Assembly: GCA_023678885.1 (NCBI GenBank)
Contig: CM042966.1
Span: 24,194,028-24,258,027 of the forward strand
Direction of reading: 5' to 3'
Source: Pogostemon cablin
Lineage: Eukaryota; Streptophyta; Magnoliopsida; Lamiales; Lamiaceae
DNA: 64,000 bases
A model generated the notes under the pieces. It did no database searches, had not been told where the DNA came from, and worked only from the letters and a program-made list of their open reading frames with translations. Numbering within the stretch: position 1 is the first letter of the stretch; every line of letters begins with the position of its first letter. Position numbers and translations under genes: made by a program. Below are positions 23,063 through 35,065 of this stretch, piece after piece.

Positions 23063-23155
23063 ACTTTGTATCTTTATGCTTGTTGAGAGAAGAGTTTATG
23101 CTTGTTGAGAGAAGAGATGAGAGGTAGAGACTGTTCAACTGGGCGTGCCAAAATT

Positions 23156-23988
23156 TGTAACAATAAATTTGTATATATGATAAAATAAATACAAGAGAAT
23201 TACAATAATAATCCAAAATGATTAAACTTAATAATTTAGGAAATAATCTCTATCTATCCTCTGATTCTTCTCTCGAACCAATATGTACTTTGACTTTGAC
23301 TGGTTATGTTGACCGCGCTGATCGCGTTGACTGCGCTGATTATGTGTGTTGAGCTGGATCTTCAGTTGAAACTTGTTCGAACTCGGATTTGGGACCTTAT
23401 AACGTTACTCCAGAGGCGACGAACCTTTATTTGGATTAAACGTGTTTATTGTGAAAAACACTCGATCTGGGGGTCTTAGCACCTTAATCTCGGGTCGTAT
23501 ACTGTTCTTGGCGCGAAAAATGCTAAAGAACTTAGTGTATGAAGAACGTTTGATTTAGGAGGCTTAGCACCTTGATCCTGAATCGTATGCCGTTCTTGAC
23601 TTAAAGATGCTTGAAGATCTTAAGGAGCGTTGCTCGTGTTTCAATCTCTTCAGAGTGTTAGCGTCTTCGGGTCTATGAATGTGTGTATATGGAATGAATG
23701 GAGGAGGACTCCTTATATAGGTGAAGGGTGAAGACGCCCCATAAATAACTCGCAGTCTAATTGATCCAGGGCTGATTTGACCTGATTCTGCTTGCTTGGG
23801 TCTTTCACTTGCTTAGGCTTTAAGTCAGACTTATTTGACTGGATCTTGCCTAATTATCAATTATTTACTCATTTATTTTAGGAATAAATTTATTTAAATC
23901 CCTTAATAAATAAATAATTAATTGATAATTATTGCATTAATTTGTCACATATTTTTCTTTAATAGGCAATAAAATTCAAGTGCTTACA
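23156..23988 (-). repeat. LTR of gag-only element (5' in element orientation)
   Basis: 833 bp, from TGTAACAATAAATTTG to AAGTGCTTACA. It contains two GTGCTAAG-type repeats (rc of CTTAGCACCTTAATCTCGG and CTTAGCACCTTGATCCTGA). On the minus strand CCTATATAAGGAG around 23711-23723 could be the element's TATA box. Confidence 0.75.
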
Positions 23989-24139
23989 CACCCATCTATT
24001 AAAATTTTGTATTTACTTTTAAATTTAAATTCTCAAAATTATTATGTAATATAAAATGAAATTCTAATATGATATTGATTTAATTTAAAAAAAATATTAT
24101 TACAAATTAATATTTAAATTTTATATTTTTTATTAAATT

Positions 24140-24415
24140 AATATTTGACAAATTCTCTTGTGAGACATTATATATGTGAGACAGTTTGTGAGACATGTTA
24201 AAGTATACTTAATGGTCGTTAATGTATTTTTTTAAAATATGATGATAAATGATGAATTAAAGTATGATTTTAGGGTGTAATAATATGATTCATTATTGAC
24301 ATACTTTACTACAAATAAGCATACTTTATCTATATAATAAGCATACTTTAGTAATGAGTTAACTCGTCTCACAACCGTCTAACAAAAAAACTCGTCTCAC
24401 AAGAGAGTTTCTCTT
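24140..24415. mobile_element. MITE of a GAGAC-ended family, copy 1
   Basis: Ends carry TCTTGTGAGAC and the inverse GTCTCACAAGAGA. The interior has the ordered words GTTAAAGTATACTTAATGG, AAAGTATGATTTTA, CATTATTGACATACTTTA and AATAAGCATACTTTA. The same order occurs at 26545-26795 and 33168-33393. Non-coding. Confidence 0.6.
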
Positions 24416-25263
24416 AATATTTATATTTTTATATTTTATTATGTGAGGTAAAATTTATTATCTCTAAAATTTAAGAAGTAAATTTTTTTTATAAAACTTC
24501 TAAATCTTTAAATTTATACATTATAATTTTTCATAGTTAAAAGTTATATTAAATATTTATTTTTTTACAAAATCTTTCAAATCTTTATTTAGTAATTTTT
24601 TTATTATTCCTTCAATCTCGTAGTTATCTTCAACGACACTATAGATACGTAGTTTAAGGAAAAAAATTGACTAACTTTATTAATTTTTAAAGGGCATTGT
24701 AGTATTTTTAAGCACCAGAAAAGCTAATGTAAAATACAAAATATTTATATTTTCGAGAGGATTTAAATAAAAGTAAGCTCCAACATACTCACTATTTTAA
24801 TATTTAAATTTACATAACGATTTTCACTCCCTAAATTTGAAGATTCAAATTCACTATTTAAACTTAAATTGCATTAAATGTTATTTACCTATTTGTGTGT
24901 GTTTGCTTTAGATAAAAGTTTTAAAATTAATTAAAAGAGAAAGTACGTTATAAATGTAAATTAAAAATGAAAATATAAAGAGTTTGTTAGAACATAATGA
25001 AAATGTGATTATTTAAAATTAAAAATATTCTCTATTTTATGAAAATTCTCTCTAAATTTTAAAGAACCTTTTGGAAATGCTCTAAAGTAAGTTATATGTG
25101 TTTGGTATGAGTAATATTTTTTTAATTAAAATAATTTTTTGAGATTATTGATTGATGTAATGTTTCATTTTTTACGGTTGTGAAGATAAGTGTGGGATGG
25201 ATAGGAAACGGAAAGTGTGAAAATAAAAACATGAAATTTCACTTTGTATAAGTGAAATTTTAA

Positions 25264-25738
25264 CTACTCCCTCCATCCCATTTTAATGCTTCCATTTACT
25301 TTTTGCACATAGATTAAGACAATATAATATTTTATTGTGTAGTGGGTTGAAAAATATGCTCCCTCCGTCTCATTCAAAGAGTTCATTTTTTACATTTTGG
25401 GCATCCCAACCAAAGAGTCTTATTTTCTTTTTTACAAACATGAGACTCATACACACCTACTAATACAATTAAAATATTGGGTCCACATTCTAGGTAATAC
25501 AACTACCTACTAAACATTAAATACAATACTCCTTAATCCACGTGCAAAAAGGAAAAGACTCTTTTTGGATGGGACGGAGGGAGTAATATTTATGTAAAGT
25601 GTGTACTTGTATTAATGTTGTGTGTGAATCCCATTGAGATATATTAATATTTTGGGTGGGTCCAATTTTGCCAAAAAAGATAAATGTAAATATTTGAATG
25701 AGAGGCAAAAATTGGAAATATATAAAAATTAAAATGCA
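25264..25738. mobile_element. Stowaway-type MITE containing a second MITE
   Basis: The outer element starts TACTCCCTCCATCCCATTTT and ends AAAATGCAATGGAGGAAATA in inverted relation. The inner element (about 25359-25585) starts GCTCCCTCCGTCTCATTCAA and ends GGATGGGACGGAGGGAGTA. Outer sequence (TTTGCACATAGATTAA, GTGGGTCCAATTTTG) continues on either side of the inner one. Confidence 0.6.
25359..25585. mobile_element. Inner Stowaway-type MITE
   Basis: Clear terminal inverted repeats: CTCCCTCCGTCTCATTCAAA on the left, and the reverse complement of the right end reads TACTCCCTCCGTCCCATCCA. Each inner side has AAGAGT..TTTT words. Length is about 227 bp and it is non-coding. Confidence 0.7.
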
Positions 25739-26067
25739 ATGGAGGAAATATTTTTTGTTTGAGTTTATAAATTAAGTCTAAATGATTTTTTTAAATAAAT
25801 AATAAAATTTCTTAAACATCTTAAATTTTTTTCATCTAAATACATATAATTTGTCATATTATTTCTAACATAAAATTACGAAAAGATATCGAGATTTGTT
25901 CACGAATATTCTAATTTTATAAAATTATAAAAACTATAACTTATAAAATATTTTAAAAATTAAATGAATTTAAAGTTTAGAGGTTTTATATAATTTTTTT
26001 ACTACTTAAATGCTAGATATAATTAATTTTTTTAACATAATAAAATAGCTTCAAATTTTTTTTTTAA

Positions 26068-26374
26068 TACTCCCTTCATCCCACTTATTTTCACTCGCTT
26101 TCCATTTTGAGTTGTCCCAAGTATTTTTATCTATTTCATTATTGACAAAAATACACTATTCATCTGACTTACTTTTTACATTTTATTCATCAATTCCAAT
26201 AACTTTATTTACTTTTTTACATTTTATTCATCATTCTCAACAACTTTAATAATTTTTCCCTCAAAATTATCAATTTATCCATACTTTTTCTTACATTATA
26301 CATTAAAATAACAACATTTTTAAAATTTTGTGTCTGTACAAATGGGTAAAAATACCCCAGAGTCGGAGGGAGTA
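26068..26374. mobile_element. Stowaway-type MITE
   Basis: Starts TACTCCCTTCATCCCACTTA and ends with CAGAGTCGGAGGGAGTA, an inverted pair with TA flanks. The interior repeats TTTTTACATTTTATTCATCA twice. Non-coding. Confidence 0.65.
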
Positions 26375-26544
26375 TATTTATTTGTACTAATTTTTTTTTA
26401 AAAATTATATTAATATATTATTAAAACTTTATTAATTTATTTAATAATTTTTGAGAATTTAAATTTAAATATAAAATATAAAATTTTTATTATGTAGTTT
26501 CAATTTAAATACTGCTAATTGTTGAAAATAATCAATTTGTATTG

Positions 26545-26795
26545 CTTAAAAAAATTTTTTAGACAAAGTATCTAGTAAGACAGGTCGATCAGTCATTAAA
26601 ATAAGTTTATTGTATAGATAAAGTATGTTTAATGGTGGTTAAAATATGTTTTCTAAAGTATGCTGTGTTATACATTAAAGTATGATTTTAACGTGTTATA
26701 ATATGTTTTATTATTAACATATTTTAACTTTAATTACAAATAATACTTTATTTATATAATAAGCATAGATTATCAATAGAGAGCGCTTCAATTTT
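26545..26795. mobile_element. MITE of the GAGAC-ended family, copy 2 (diverged)
   Basis: Shares GTATAGATAAAGTATGTTTAA, ACATTAAAGTATGATTTTA and ATAATAAGCATA with copies at 24140 and 33168. Its ends are eroded. Confidence 0.5.
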
Positions 26796-26819
26796 TTATT
26801 ATATATACCCAAATGACTA

Positions 26820-27876
26820 TTTTTGGACTAAAATGGCCTACATCAATTTTTTTAATAATTTAATTATTTAATGTCAATCAGGGTGTTGGAGTTCCAACCC
26901 AAGATATCGACAAATGATTTGACATCATCGTCATAACATCGAATATTGGATTTGTTGTCGGAGCCCCGACATAACTTACCGACATCGTATGTCAGGACCT
27001 CGATATCTTGACTGATATCAAATCCGACATTCATTGGTGTCGGATGTGTCGGGTATCCAAAATCATTACCGACACTGAATAATAAAATGATAAAAAATAA
27101 AAAATGGGAGGGAATTTAGGTCAAAAATGGTGATTTAGATATAAATGATATAAAGTTAAGTTGTTGGATGACAATGATTTTTAACTTCTCGATAAGATTC
27201 GATTTTGATTTGAATATATTCGTAAAGAGTGTTCGATACGGGAAATGTTACGAATTTTTTAAAATCCACACCGAAAGTTTGGTACGGATTTTATGGTGGT
27301 AAAAATAAATATGGGATGAATGAGAAACGGAAAGTGTGAAAATAAAAATCATTCATCTTTTTTTTTTCTTAGGACAATTTATTTATTTTTCACTCTCAAA
27401 ATTCATTCAATTCATTTAACCTTTCACCTTCTTTTTTTTTTCTTGGATTAATGATTTACTTTCAATCTCTTAAAACTCTGATACGTACCCTATAAATTAA
27501 ATTCATCTCACCTTCGCTTTTTGGCAATGGTTTATTTACAATCTCTTAATTAAAATTCTGAGAGACCATTGAACTTCCGTCTTCAAATGAATATATCAAA
27601 TTCGTCTTCCCACCAACTCCACTCTCTCTGTCTAACACCCTTGAATTCACATCAAGCTTTCAGTAACAAAACATTAAGAGAGATGAAGGTGGGTCACATC
27701 GTGGAATCAAACGCAGAGAATGGCTCTACGGGAACTCAATAAGGCGACCATATATCGAAGAATGTGTTGCATTGTTGATGAGTAGCGGTGACATGAAGAG
27801 TGAGTTGTTGATGAGTAGCGATGTGTAATGAAGAGAGGATAGAGATGAACGTATTGTAATCGTTGCTTGGACAGTA
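26820..27876. other. Intergenic DNA with a GTCGG/CCGAC-rich patch
   Basis: 26880-27080 is enriched in TCGGAGTTCC, GTCGGAGCCCCGAC and CGACAT words on both strands, unlike its AT-rich surroundings. It is probably the remnant of a small inverted-repeat element. From 27100 to the copia target site nothing gene-like is seen. Confidence 0.35.
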
Positions 27877-28063
27877 TGAAAGAATATGAGAAGGGAAATA
27901 ATTTCACCATGTGTGGTGACTGCATATATTGCCACTATTAATAGTACAAGATTACAACCATAAAATCCTTAAATTAAGGATCGTATCAATCTCTATCAAA
28001 CTCTACAAGGAAAGAATATATTCTAAGAAAAGAGAATATACAGTCTACGATTTAATCTTTACA
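27877..28063 (-). repeat. Copia LTR (3' in element orientation)
   Basis: Plus strand begins TGAAAGAATATGAGAAGGGA and ends TTTAATCTTTACA. Adjacent target duplication CAGTA on the left. Confidence 0.92.
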
Positions 28064-31000
28064 CCCACCTCAAGTTTGCGAGGGGTGAAAGCAAACGCAG
28101 AACTTGGATCGAAGGAACTCGAAAGCTGGACGAGGTAAACTATTGGTGAAAATATCGGCCAGTTGGAGATGAGAGGGCACAAACTTAGTGGTGAGTATCC
28201 TTGCAGATACCAAATCACGTATGAAGTGGCAGTCAATGTCAATATGCTTGGCGCGCTTGTGCGAAATCGGATTTTGACTGAGGAAAACTGCATTGTTGTT
28301 ATCACACAATAGAATAGGGCGAGTGGCTATGGGAACATGAAGTTCATGAAGCAGATTAGCAAGCCAAACTACCTCAGCAACAACATTTGCAAGGGCTCTA
28401 TATTCAGATTCACAACTCGAGCGAGCAACTGTAGGTTATTTCTTTGCACTCTAAGAAACAAGATTTCCACCGAGAAAAATAGAATACCTATAAGTGGAGC
28501 GACCTGTGTCCACACAGCGAGCCCAATTAGCATCAGTGTAACCAAGGATTGATAAATCAGGATGATGAGTGAAAGAGAGCCCAAGATGAATAGTACCCTT
28601 GACATAACGAAGAATACATTTCACTGTGTTAAAATGCTCATCAGTAGGGGAATAAAGAAACTGACTTACGTGATTAATAGCGTAAGAAAGATCAGGCCGA
28701 GTGATAGTAAGATATTGTAGGGGGCCCCAACCAACGAACGATACAGAGAATGATCCTTAAAGGGTGTGCCGTGCTGCTGTAGTGAAGCTCCAGCAACCAA
28801 GGGCGTAGCAACTGGCTTTGAATCAAGGAGTTGGGCACGAGATAAGATATCATGCGCATATTTTGCTTGACCAATAAAGAGACCATTCGGTTGAGAGGTA
28901 AGTTCAAGACCTAGGAAGTATGTAGGAGCCCCTAAGTCTTTAAGAGCAAACTTATTGCTAAAGCGTGAAACGAACTTTCGAAGCATGGAGATACTGGTGC
29001 TGGTTAAGATTATATCATCGACGTATAAAAGGAGAAATATAACTGAGGATCCTTGTCGATAGAAAAATAGAAAAGTATCACACCGACTCTGTTGAAATCC
29101 AAGGCTAAACAGAAAGCTACTGAATCGTTGAAACCAAGCAAGGAGAGCTTGTCGAAGACCATATAGCACCTTTTTAAGGCGACAAACATGAGTCGGATGT
29201 TGTGGATCAATAAAACCTGGAGGTTGAGCCAGACAGGTTTGGATAGAAAACCATTCAAGAAGGCATTTTTAACATCCAGTTGATCTAAGGGCCATCGAAA
29301 ATGAATAGAAAGAGAAAGGATTACTCTAACCGTTGCAGCCTTGACAACGGGGCTGAAAGTGTAACAGAAATTTGATCCTGGTACTTGAGTAAACCCTTGA
29401 GCGACTAGACGAGCCTTGTAACGATCGATAGAGCCATTTGACTTGTATTTTTTTGAAATACCCATTTCGAGCTAGCAATATTTGTGTTTGGAGGCAGAGG
29501 TATAAGATCCCAGGTTTGATTTGCACTGAGGGCATCTATTTCTTCCCTCATAGCTGAAAGCCAATGTGGATATTTGACAGCCGACTTAAATCTTCGAGGT
29601 TCAGTAGAGGTGGTAAATGCAACCAAGGCATTTAAGAGAGGGTGGTTGTAAGATCAACCGGGTAGCGTGGTTTAAAAATACCACCCTTGGCTTGAGTAAT
29701 CATGGTATGAGCGTTTGGAGGTATGGCTGGCGGTGTTGGTGATGGTGGTGCTGGTGTAGGCGTTGCTGGCGGCGTAGGTGATGGCGGCTGATCGTTGTCA
29801 ATATCCGGCAAAGGGCTGTAGGAGATGACTCCAAACTTGGTAAACATGAGGTGCATGAAGGTGCTGGTGTCGGGGAAGGAGCCAGCAACACAGGAGAGCC
29901 ACTAGACTTTTAAAAAAAGATGAAATGTCCAACTGATCACAAGGAGTAGCAGAACCAGAGGCAGCAAAAGGAAAATATGCCTCATCAAATTGCGCATTGC
30001 GTGTAATATGTATGCGAGAAGCAGCAGGATCATAGCACCGAAAACCCTTATAGGTAGAACTGTAGCCCAAAAAGATACATGGCACACTGCGCGGAGCAAG
30101 CTTGTGAGGCGAATAATCACGCAAGTATGGGAAGACACGACAACCAAAAGGCTTGAAATTTGGATAGTGAGAAACATTACCAAATAAAAGCTCGAACGAC
30201 GATTTATCACGCAATACTGATGATGGCAAACAATTGATGATATAAGTAGCTGTAGCAAAAACATCAAACCAGAAGACAACCGAAGCATATGAGCATGAAA
30301 GAGCATAGATAAGCCTGTTTCTATAATGTGTCTCTGCTTGCGTTCTGCACGTCCATTTTGTTGAGGAGTGTGAGGACAAGAGATGCTATGATGGATGCAG
30401 TGTGAGTCAAAAAAAGCACGAATACGATTGTTGACGAACTCTGAGCCACCATCACTTTGAAACTATTTAACATGAGCAGAGAATTGATTGCAGACAAACT
30501 TATGAAATTTAACAAACACATCATAGAAATCTTATTTCGCTCGCAAGGGGTAAATCCATGTAAACTGAGAAAAATCATCAATAAAAGCAGCATAGTAAAG
30601 AAATCCCCTCAACAGTAGTAATTGGAGCAGTTCCCCATAAATCACAATGTATCAAATTCAAAACAGAAGCAACACGTTTATTATTCAAAGGAAAACTGAG
30701 ACGTTTGCTCTTAGCAAGCTGACAAGAAGAACAAAGTCTTGGATTGGGTAATAAAGATGTAACTAATAAATGTCCGGACTTATTGAGCAAAGAAATAACA
30801 TCGAATGGGACATGCCCCAAACGAAGATGCCAAAGTTCATAGCTGGCCTTGGAGCGACTAGATTTTACAGCAGCAAGTAAGACAGGCGTTCCACGATCTA
30901 GCACATAGAGCCCGCGATCAAGATTTCCCTCTGCGATGGTTTTCTTTGTGGTACGGTTCTGAATAATAAATATTCGATCAGAGAAGGTACATCAACAGGA

Positions 31001-32156
31001 TAGTCGTGAGTAGTTTACTGATAGAGAGTAAATTCTTAGTGATGTGAGGCACAATAAAAACATCAAGAAGACGAACACCATTATTTATCAAAGTAGAACC
31101 AATATGAGATATGAATAAAGAATTTCCGTTACCAACAACAACACGACCATTACCAGAGTATGGTTGAATGTCGTCAAGAGAAGACGATTCTGAGGTCATG
31201 TGGGCTGATGCTCCAGAGTCAATATACCAATCTGAAGGACTCGAAACATTGCAAGAAGAGTGGAATGCTTTAGCAAGGTTGGCCAGTGTAGGGGTAGCAC
31301 GACCAAGATACATCGGATATTTATCCGCATAATGCTCACCACGATAGATTTGACACCTGATTTGTGAAGCGGCATACCATGACCGCTGGAACGACCACCG
31401 CGACCACGGCTTGATCGACCACTGTTGCTACAAGAATTGTTGTGGTACTGCCGAGGCTGAGATGAAAAAGTTTTGGGATGTGGTTCTGCGGAGGCTGTAA
31501 AGGCAACCTGGGGAGAATTATCTGAGGGATCCATAGCCTTAACATCAAGTCAAATTGAATTGCCTGATGTAGTAAGACTGAGAAGGAATGAACATGATGC
31601 ATAGACATGCGGGTGTCGGCAAAGTTTGCAAACTGAGATCCGAGACCACGCAGAAACTAGTGACTCTTGTCCGAGTCATCGACTGGCATGCTGATAGAGG
31701 AGAGCTGATCGCATAGACTTTTAAATTGCGCACCATAATCTTTGACGGAAAGGGAGCCGCGACGGAGGGTGAGGAGTTCCTCACGTAGTTGTGGAACTCG
31801 AGAAACAGAAGAGTGGGAAAAAGTGGCTTCTAACATCGTCCAGGCTTGGCGTGACGTGGTACACTCGACCACTTCAGCCATGGCTTCTTCGAAAAGCATC
31901 GAGAAAAGAAAACCAAGAAGACGCTGATCCGTAGAGAGTCAGTTGTGTACGTGGGATTAGGAGCGGGCATATCGTCGTTGGAGGTGATGGTAGGTGATGG
32001 CGCAACTGTTGTGCCATTGACGTACCCTAAAACGTCAAAGGCAGTGAGCATAGGAATAACTTGGCATTTCCAGAAGAGAAAGTTATGGGAAGAGAGTTTA
32101 ATGGTGACCATGTGAACCATGGTGGCAATGTGAAGGGGATCAGGAGGGGCAGCCAT
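28064..32156 (-). pseudogene. Copia gag-pol polyprotein, several frameshifts
   Basis: Domains in order from 32156 leftwards. Gag: starts MAAPPDPLHIATMVHMVTIK; the zinc knuckle near 31340 has lost two cysteines (CQIYRGEHYADKYP). Protease near 31230: WYIDSGASAHMT, catalytic DSG kept. Pre-integrase and integrase, 30904-29900: WHLRLGH, CSSCQLAKSKR, IHCDLWG. Reverse transcriptase, 29626-28666: LDQLDVKNAFLNG and LLYVDDIIL, both catalytic Asp sites kept. RNase H, 28310-28064: LCDNNNAVFLSQNPISHKRA with KHIDIDCHFIRD. Breaks occur near 31900 (gag), 30460 (stop in integrase), 29460 and 29100 (frame changes in RT), so no full polyprotein can be made. The start lies 38 bp from the 5' LTR. The lineage could be Ale/Retrofit-like from LTR size, but this is uncertain. 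Confidence 0.85.
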
Positions 32157-32194
32157 GGAGGGTATTAGGGTTTTTGGTAGTTAGTCTAATACCA

Positions 32195-32381
32195 TGAAAG
32201 AATATGAGAAGGGAAATAATTTCACCATGTGTGGTGACTGCATATATTGTCACTATTAATAGTACAAGATTACAACAATAAAATCCGTAAATAAAAGATC
32301 GTATCAATATCTATCAAACTCTACAAGGAAAGAATATATTCTAAGAAAAGAGAATATACAGTTTACGATTTAATCTTTAGA
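32195..32381 (-). repeat. Copia LTR (5' in element orientation)
   Basis: Same length as its partner. Plus strand ends TTTAATCTTTAGA, where the partner has TACA, so one terminal base has changed. Followed by CAGTA. Confidence 0.92.
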
Positions 32382-32392
32382 CAGTATTAAAG

Positions 32393-32598
32393 TACTCCTT
32401 TCGTCCACCGAAAGATCCTCATTTTACTATATTGGGCGTCACATCCAAATATCCCAGTTTTTCACTTTTAGTAAAAAAGTATCATATGTGGCTCACAACT
32501 CACTACTAATATAACTACCCACTACACATAAAATAATATTATTTCTTAATTTACTGACAAAAAGTAAATGACCACCTTTATGCGGACGAAGGGAATAC
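32393..32598. mobile_element. Stowaway-type MITE, uninterrupted copy
   Basis: Starts TACTCCTTTCGTCCACCGAA and ends GCGGACGAAGGGAATA. It matches the split copy at 6610-6749 plus 7651-7710 along its length (CACTACTAATA, CATAAAATAATA, TTCTTAATTTAC). It begins six bases after the copia target duplication. Confidence 0.65.
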
Positions 32599-33167
32599 TA
32601 AATTATGTTGTACAGCTGACGCATCAATCAGATATACGAAATGTTGGAAATCCAATTAAGGTGAGGTAGGAATGCTAACCCAAAAAGAAAAGGTGGAATA
32701 GGGAATCTAACTCGATTAAAAATGGATGTTATTTTAAAAATTGATGTTAAGTTTTGAGGTTGTGATGTTGAGTGATTGAACATAAGCCAAAATAAGGAAT
32801 GATATTATATCTGCACATAGATAATAAGCAGAAAAGGCATCATAAGTATATTACAAAAATTTAAATTTTACATACACAATTGTTCAACTTTGTCAAAATG
32901 GAAATGAAAAAGGAGGGTAGAATAAGATTAAGCGAGAGCGCTTACTGAATGCGAAGGCGAGTATAGGAATGCACAGGACATGGTGATGAAACCCTAAAAA
33001 AAATTATACTCATAAAACTTATTAATTTTGTGTGAAAATTAATATAAGTATTTGCGTAAATAGTCAATTAATATGCAATTATTATAAAATAAATGTTCTC
33101 AATTTAAATACTGCTAATAAAAATTCATTAAAATAAATGTTCAAAATTTAAAAGAAATATTTATTTG

Positions 33168-33393
33168 AGACGGTTTGTGAGACGTGTTAAAGTATGTATA
33201 TTATTTAGATAAAATATGTTTAATGGTTGTTAAAGTATGTTTTCTAAAATATGATAGATTATACATTAAAATATGATTTTATCATGTTATAGTATAATTT
33301 ATTATTGACATACTTTAAATACAAATAAACATACTTTATAATCTATACGATAACCATACTTTAGTGATGGGTCGACCCGTCTCACAAGAAAGC
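33168..33393. mobile_element. MITE of the GAGAC-ended family, copy 3
   Basis: Starts TTTGAGACGGTTTGTGAGAC and ends CCCGTCTCACAAGAAAGCGT. Interior words match copies at 24140 and 26545. This is the best-preserved set of ends. Confidence 0.65.
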
Positions 33394-33447
33394 GTCTCTC
33401 TCTCTCTCTCTCTATCTATATATATATATATATACACACACACAAAA
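33393..33447. repeat. Compound microsatellite (CT)n(TA)n(CA)n
   Basis: A CT run passes through CTATCTA into a TA run and then ACACACACAC. It starts at the edge of the preceding MITE. Confidence 0.9.
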
Positions 33448-33974
33448 TCCGCGTACAACGCGGGATCATTTAATTATTATTTTTATTTTTTAATTAAATA
33501 ATTTGTGTTATATAACGTAACAACACTAATTAATTATTTCATCAATATAAAGAATTTGCAACAAATTATAACGTTTGACTTTTGATAAAAATTTTGATTT
33601 ATATTTTTTTAATGTTACTTTATAATATAATATAATTGAAAATTATTTATTACCCCCTATCTTTCTTAAAAAATGTGCAATCACATAGGGGCAATTTTGT
33701 CTCTTTGCTGTATATTTATATAGTTGTTAGTATTTTATTTTTTTCATAGTATTTAAGTACAATTATGATCAAAATATATAACTCTTAGTAAATCCTTAAT
33801 CTTACTGTTTGTCTAAAATAAATATCAATTATATATATAAGAATTTTTAATTTATTCTTTTTTTTCTATACATGATTTGATTTGATACTAATTAATTTTA
33901 TGTATATCGAAAGATTTATTTATTAATTTCAATTAATGATACTAAAGTAAATAAGTAATAATTTACCATACTTA

Positions 33975-33979
<5 letters not shown>

Positions 33980-34022
<43 letters not shown>
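33980..34022. repeat. (TA)n microsatellite
   Basis: A run of about 43 bp of alternating A and T in very AT-rich intergenic DNA. Confidence 0.9.
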
Positions 34023-34025
<3 letters not shown>

Positions 34026-34559
34026 TTATTTATGAAAAATAAGGTCAAACATTTTATAATTAATTAAAATTAAATTATTATAATATTTTAAATAGTTGCT
34101 ATATATATTTTTTTAAAATATACATAATATTATAAATAATATTTAAATGGAGTATTAATTTTTACTCATGATTATGATTTGTATTTCTTAATTAACTATA
34201 TAATAATAATTCTATTTCCATTAATTGTTATTTTAAAAAACTAAAGTAATATATATAATATAAATAAAATTAATTTATATATAATATTATTTTAAATATT
34301 CATAAATTTGTAATTAATTTATTAATTTTAATTTTTTAATTAATTTTATTTGTTTCAAATTATATAAACAACTAAAGAAAATAAATTTTATAATTCATAT
34401 GTCATAATTTAATAATTAATATATATGTAAATAAATATATATTAATATACTAAATTTAAAAAATTAACAAATATTTACAAACTCAATTTTATTGTTATTT
34501 GATATGAAATAATGATTTAACTTAAATAACTTAAAACTCTCGATTCTATACATGAATTA

Positions 34560-35065
34560 GTTTTTTAACCTCTTATTTTATAGAGGTAAATCAATTCAAG
34601 AGTATTTGAATCGTCGATCCTCTTTCACTTGAAGAATACTTGAATCATAGATGTAAATCGATTCAAGTATTCTTGAATCGTCGATCCTCTTTCACTTGAA
34701 AAATACTTTAATCAATACTTTAGAGGTAGATCTTAATGAATACTTTAATCGATTTTTAAGAGGTAATACTTGAATCAATTTTTTTCTTCTTGAAGAATCG
34801 ATTTTTAAGATATAAATCGATTAAAGTTTTTTTTCCTCTTAAAGAATCGATTCTTAAGATGTAAATCGATTCAAGAATACTTGAATCGATCATTTCACTC
34901 TTAAAAAATTAATTTTTAAGATGTAAATCTATTCAAGAATACTTGAATCGATTCTCTTCCTATTGAAAAAACGATTCTTAAGAGGTAAAACAATTTAAGT
35001 ATACTTGAATCAGTTCTCTTCCTCTTGAAGAATACTTGAATCGATTTTCGAATCTCTACTTAATT
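34560..35065. repeat. AATCGATT-rich minisatellite
   Basis: Seven or more diverged copies, about 60-70 bp apart, of a unit close to TCTTCCTCTTGAAGAATCGA then TTCTTAAGATGTAAATCGATTCAAGAATACTT and GAATCGAT. Each unit contains the palindrome ATCGAT and inverted arms (AAGTATTC and GAATACTT), so single units can fold on themselves. No coding frame. Surrounding sequence lacks this pattern. Confidence 0.75.

Larger units (their letters stand above)
20337..23988 (-). mobile_element. Non-autonomous Ty3/gypsy-type LTR element, gag only
   Basis: Direct LTRs lie at 20337-20798 and 23156-23988. The gag gene runs on the minus strand. Next to the right LTR the minus strand reads TTTTGGCACGCCCAGTTGAA, in the position of the primer-binding site. 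Next to the left LTR, GCGAGGGGCATT fits a polypurine tract. Between gag and the left LTR are about 0.9 kb without pol, mostly a minisatellite. The left LTR lacks about 370 bp present in the right one, covering the segment around 23340-23690. Flanks GCACC and CACCC resemble a target duplication but do not match exactly. Confidence 0.75.
27877..32381 (-). mobile_element. Ty1/copia LTR retrotransposon, almost complete
   Basis: Both LTRs are 187 bp (27877-28063 and 32195-32381), flanked by the 5-bp target duplication CAGTA (27872-27876 and 32382-32386). In element orientation the 5' LTR is followed by TGGTATTAGACTA, an initiator-Met-type primer site, and the 3' LTR is preceded by a purine tract ending TTGAGGTGGG. 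The order gag, protease, integrase, reverse transcriptase, RNase H is that of copia. By eye the LTRs differ at about 8 positions, so the insertion is fairly recent, yet the coding region carries several frame breaks. Confidence 0.92.
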
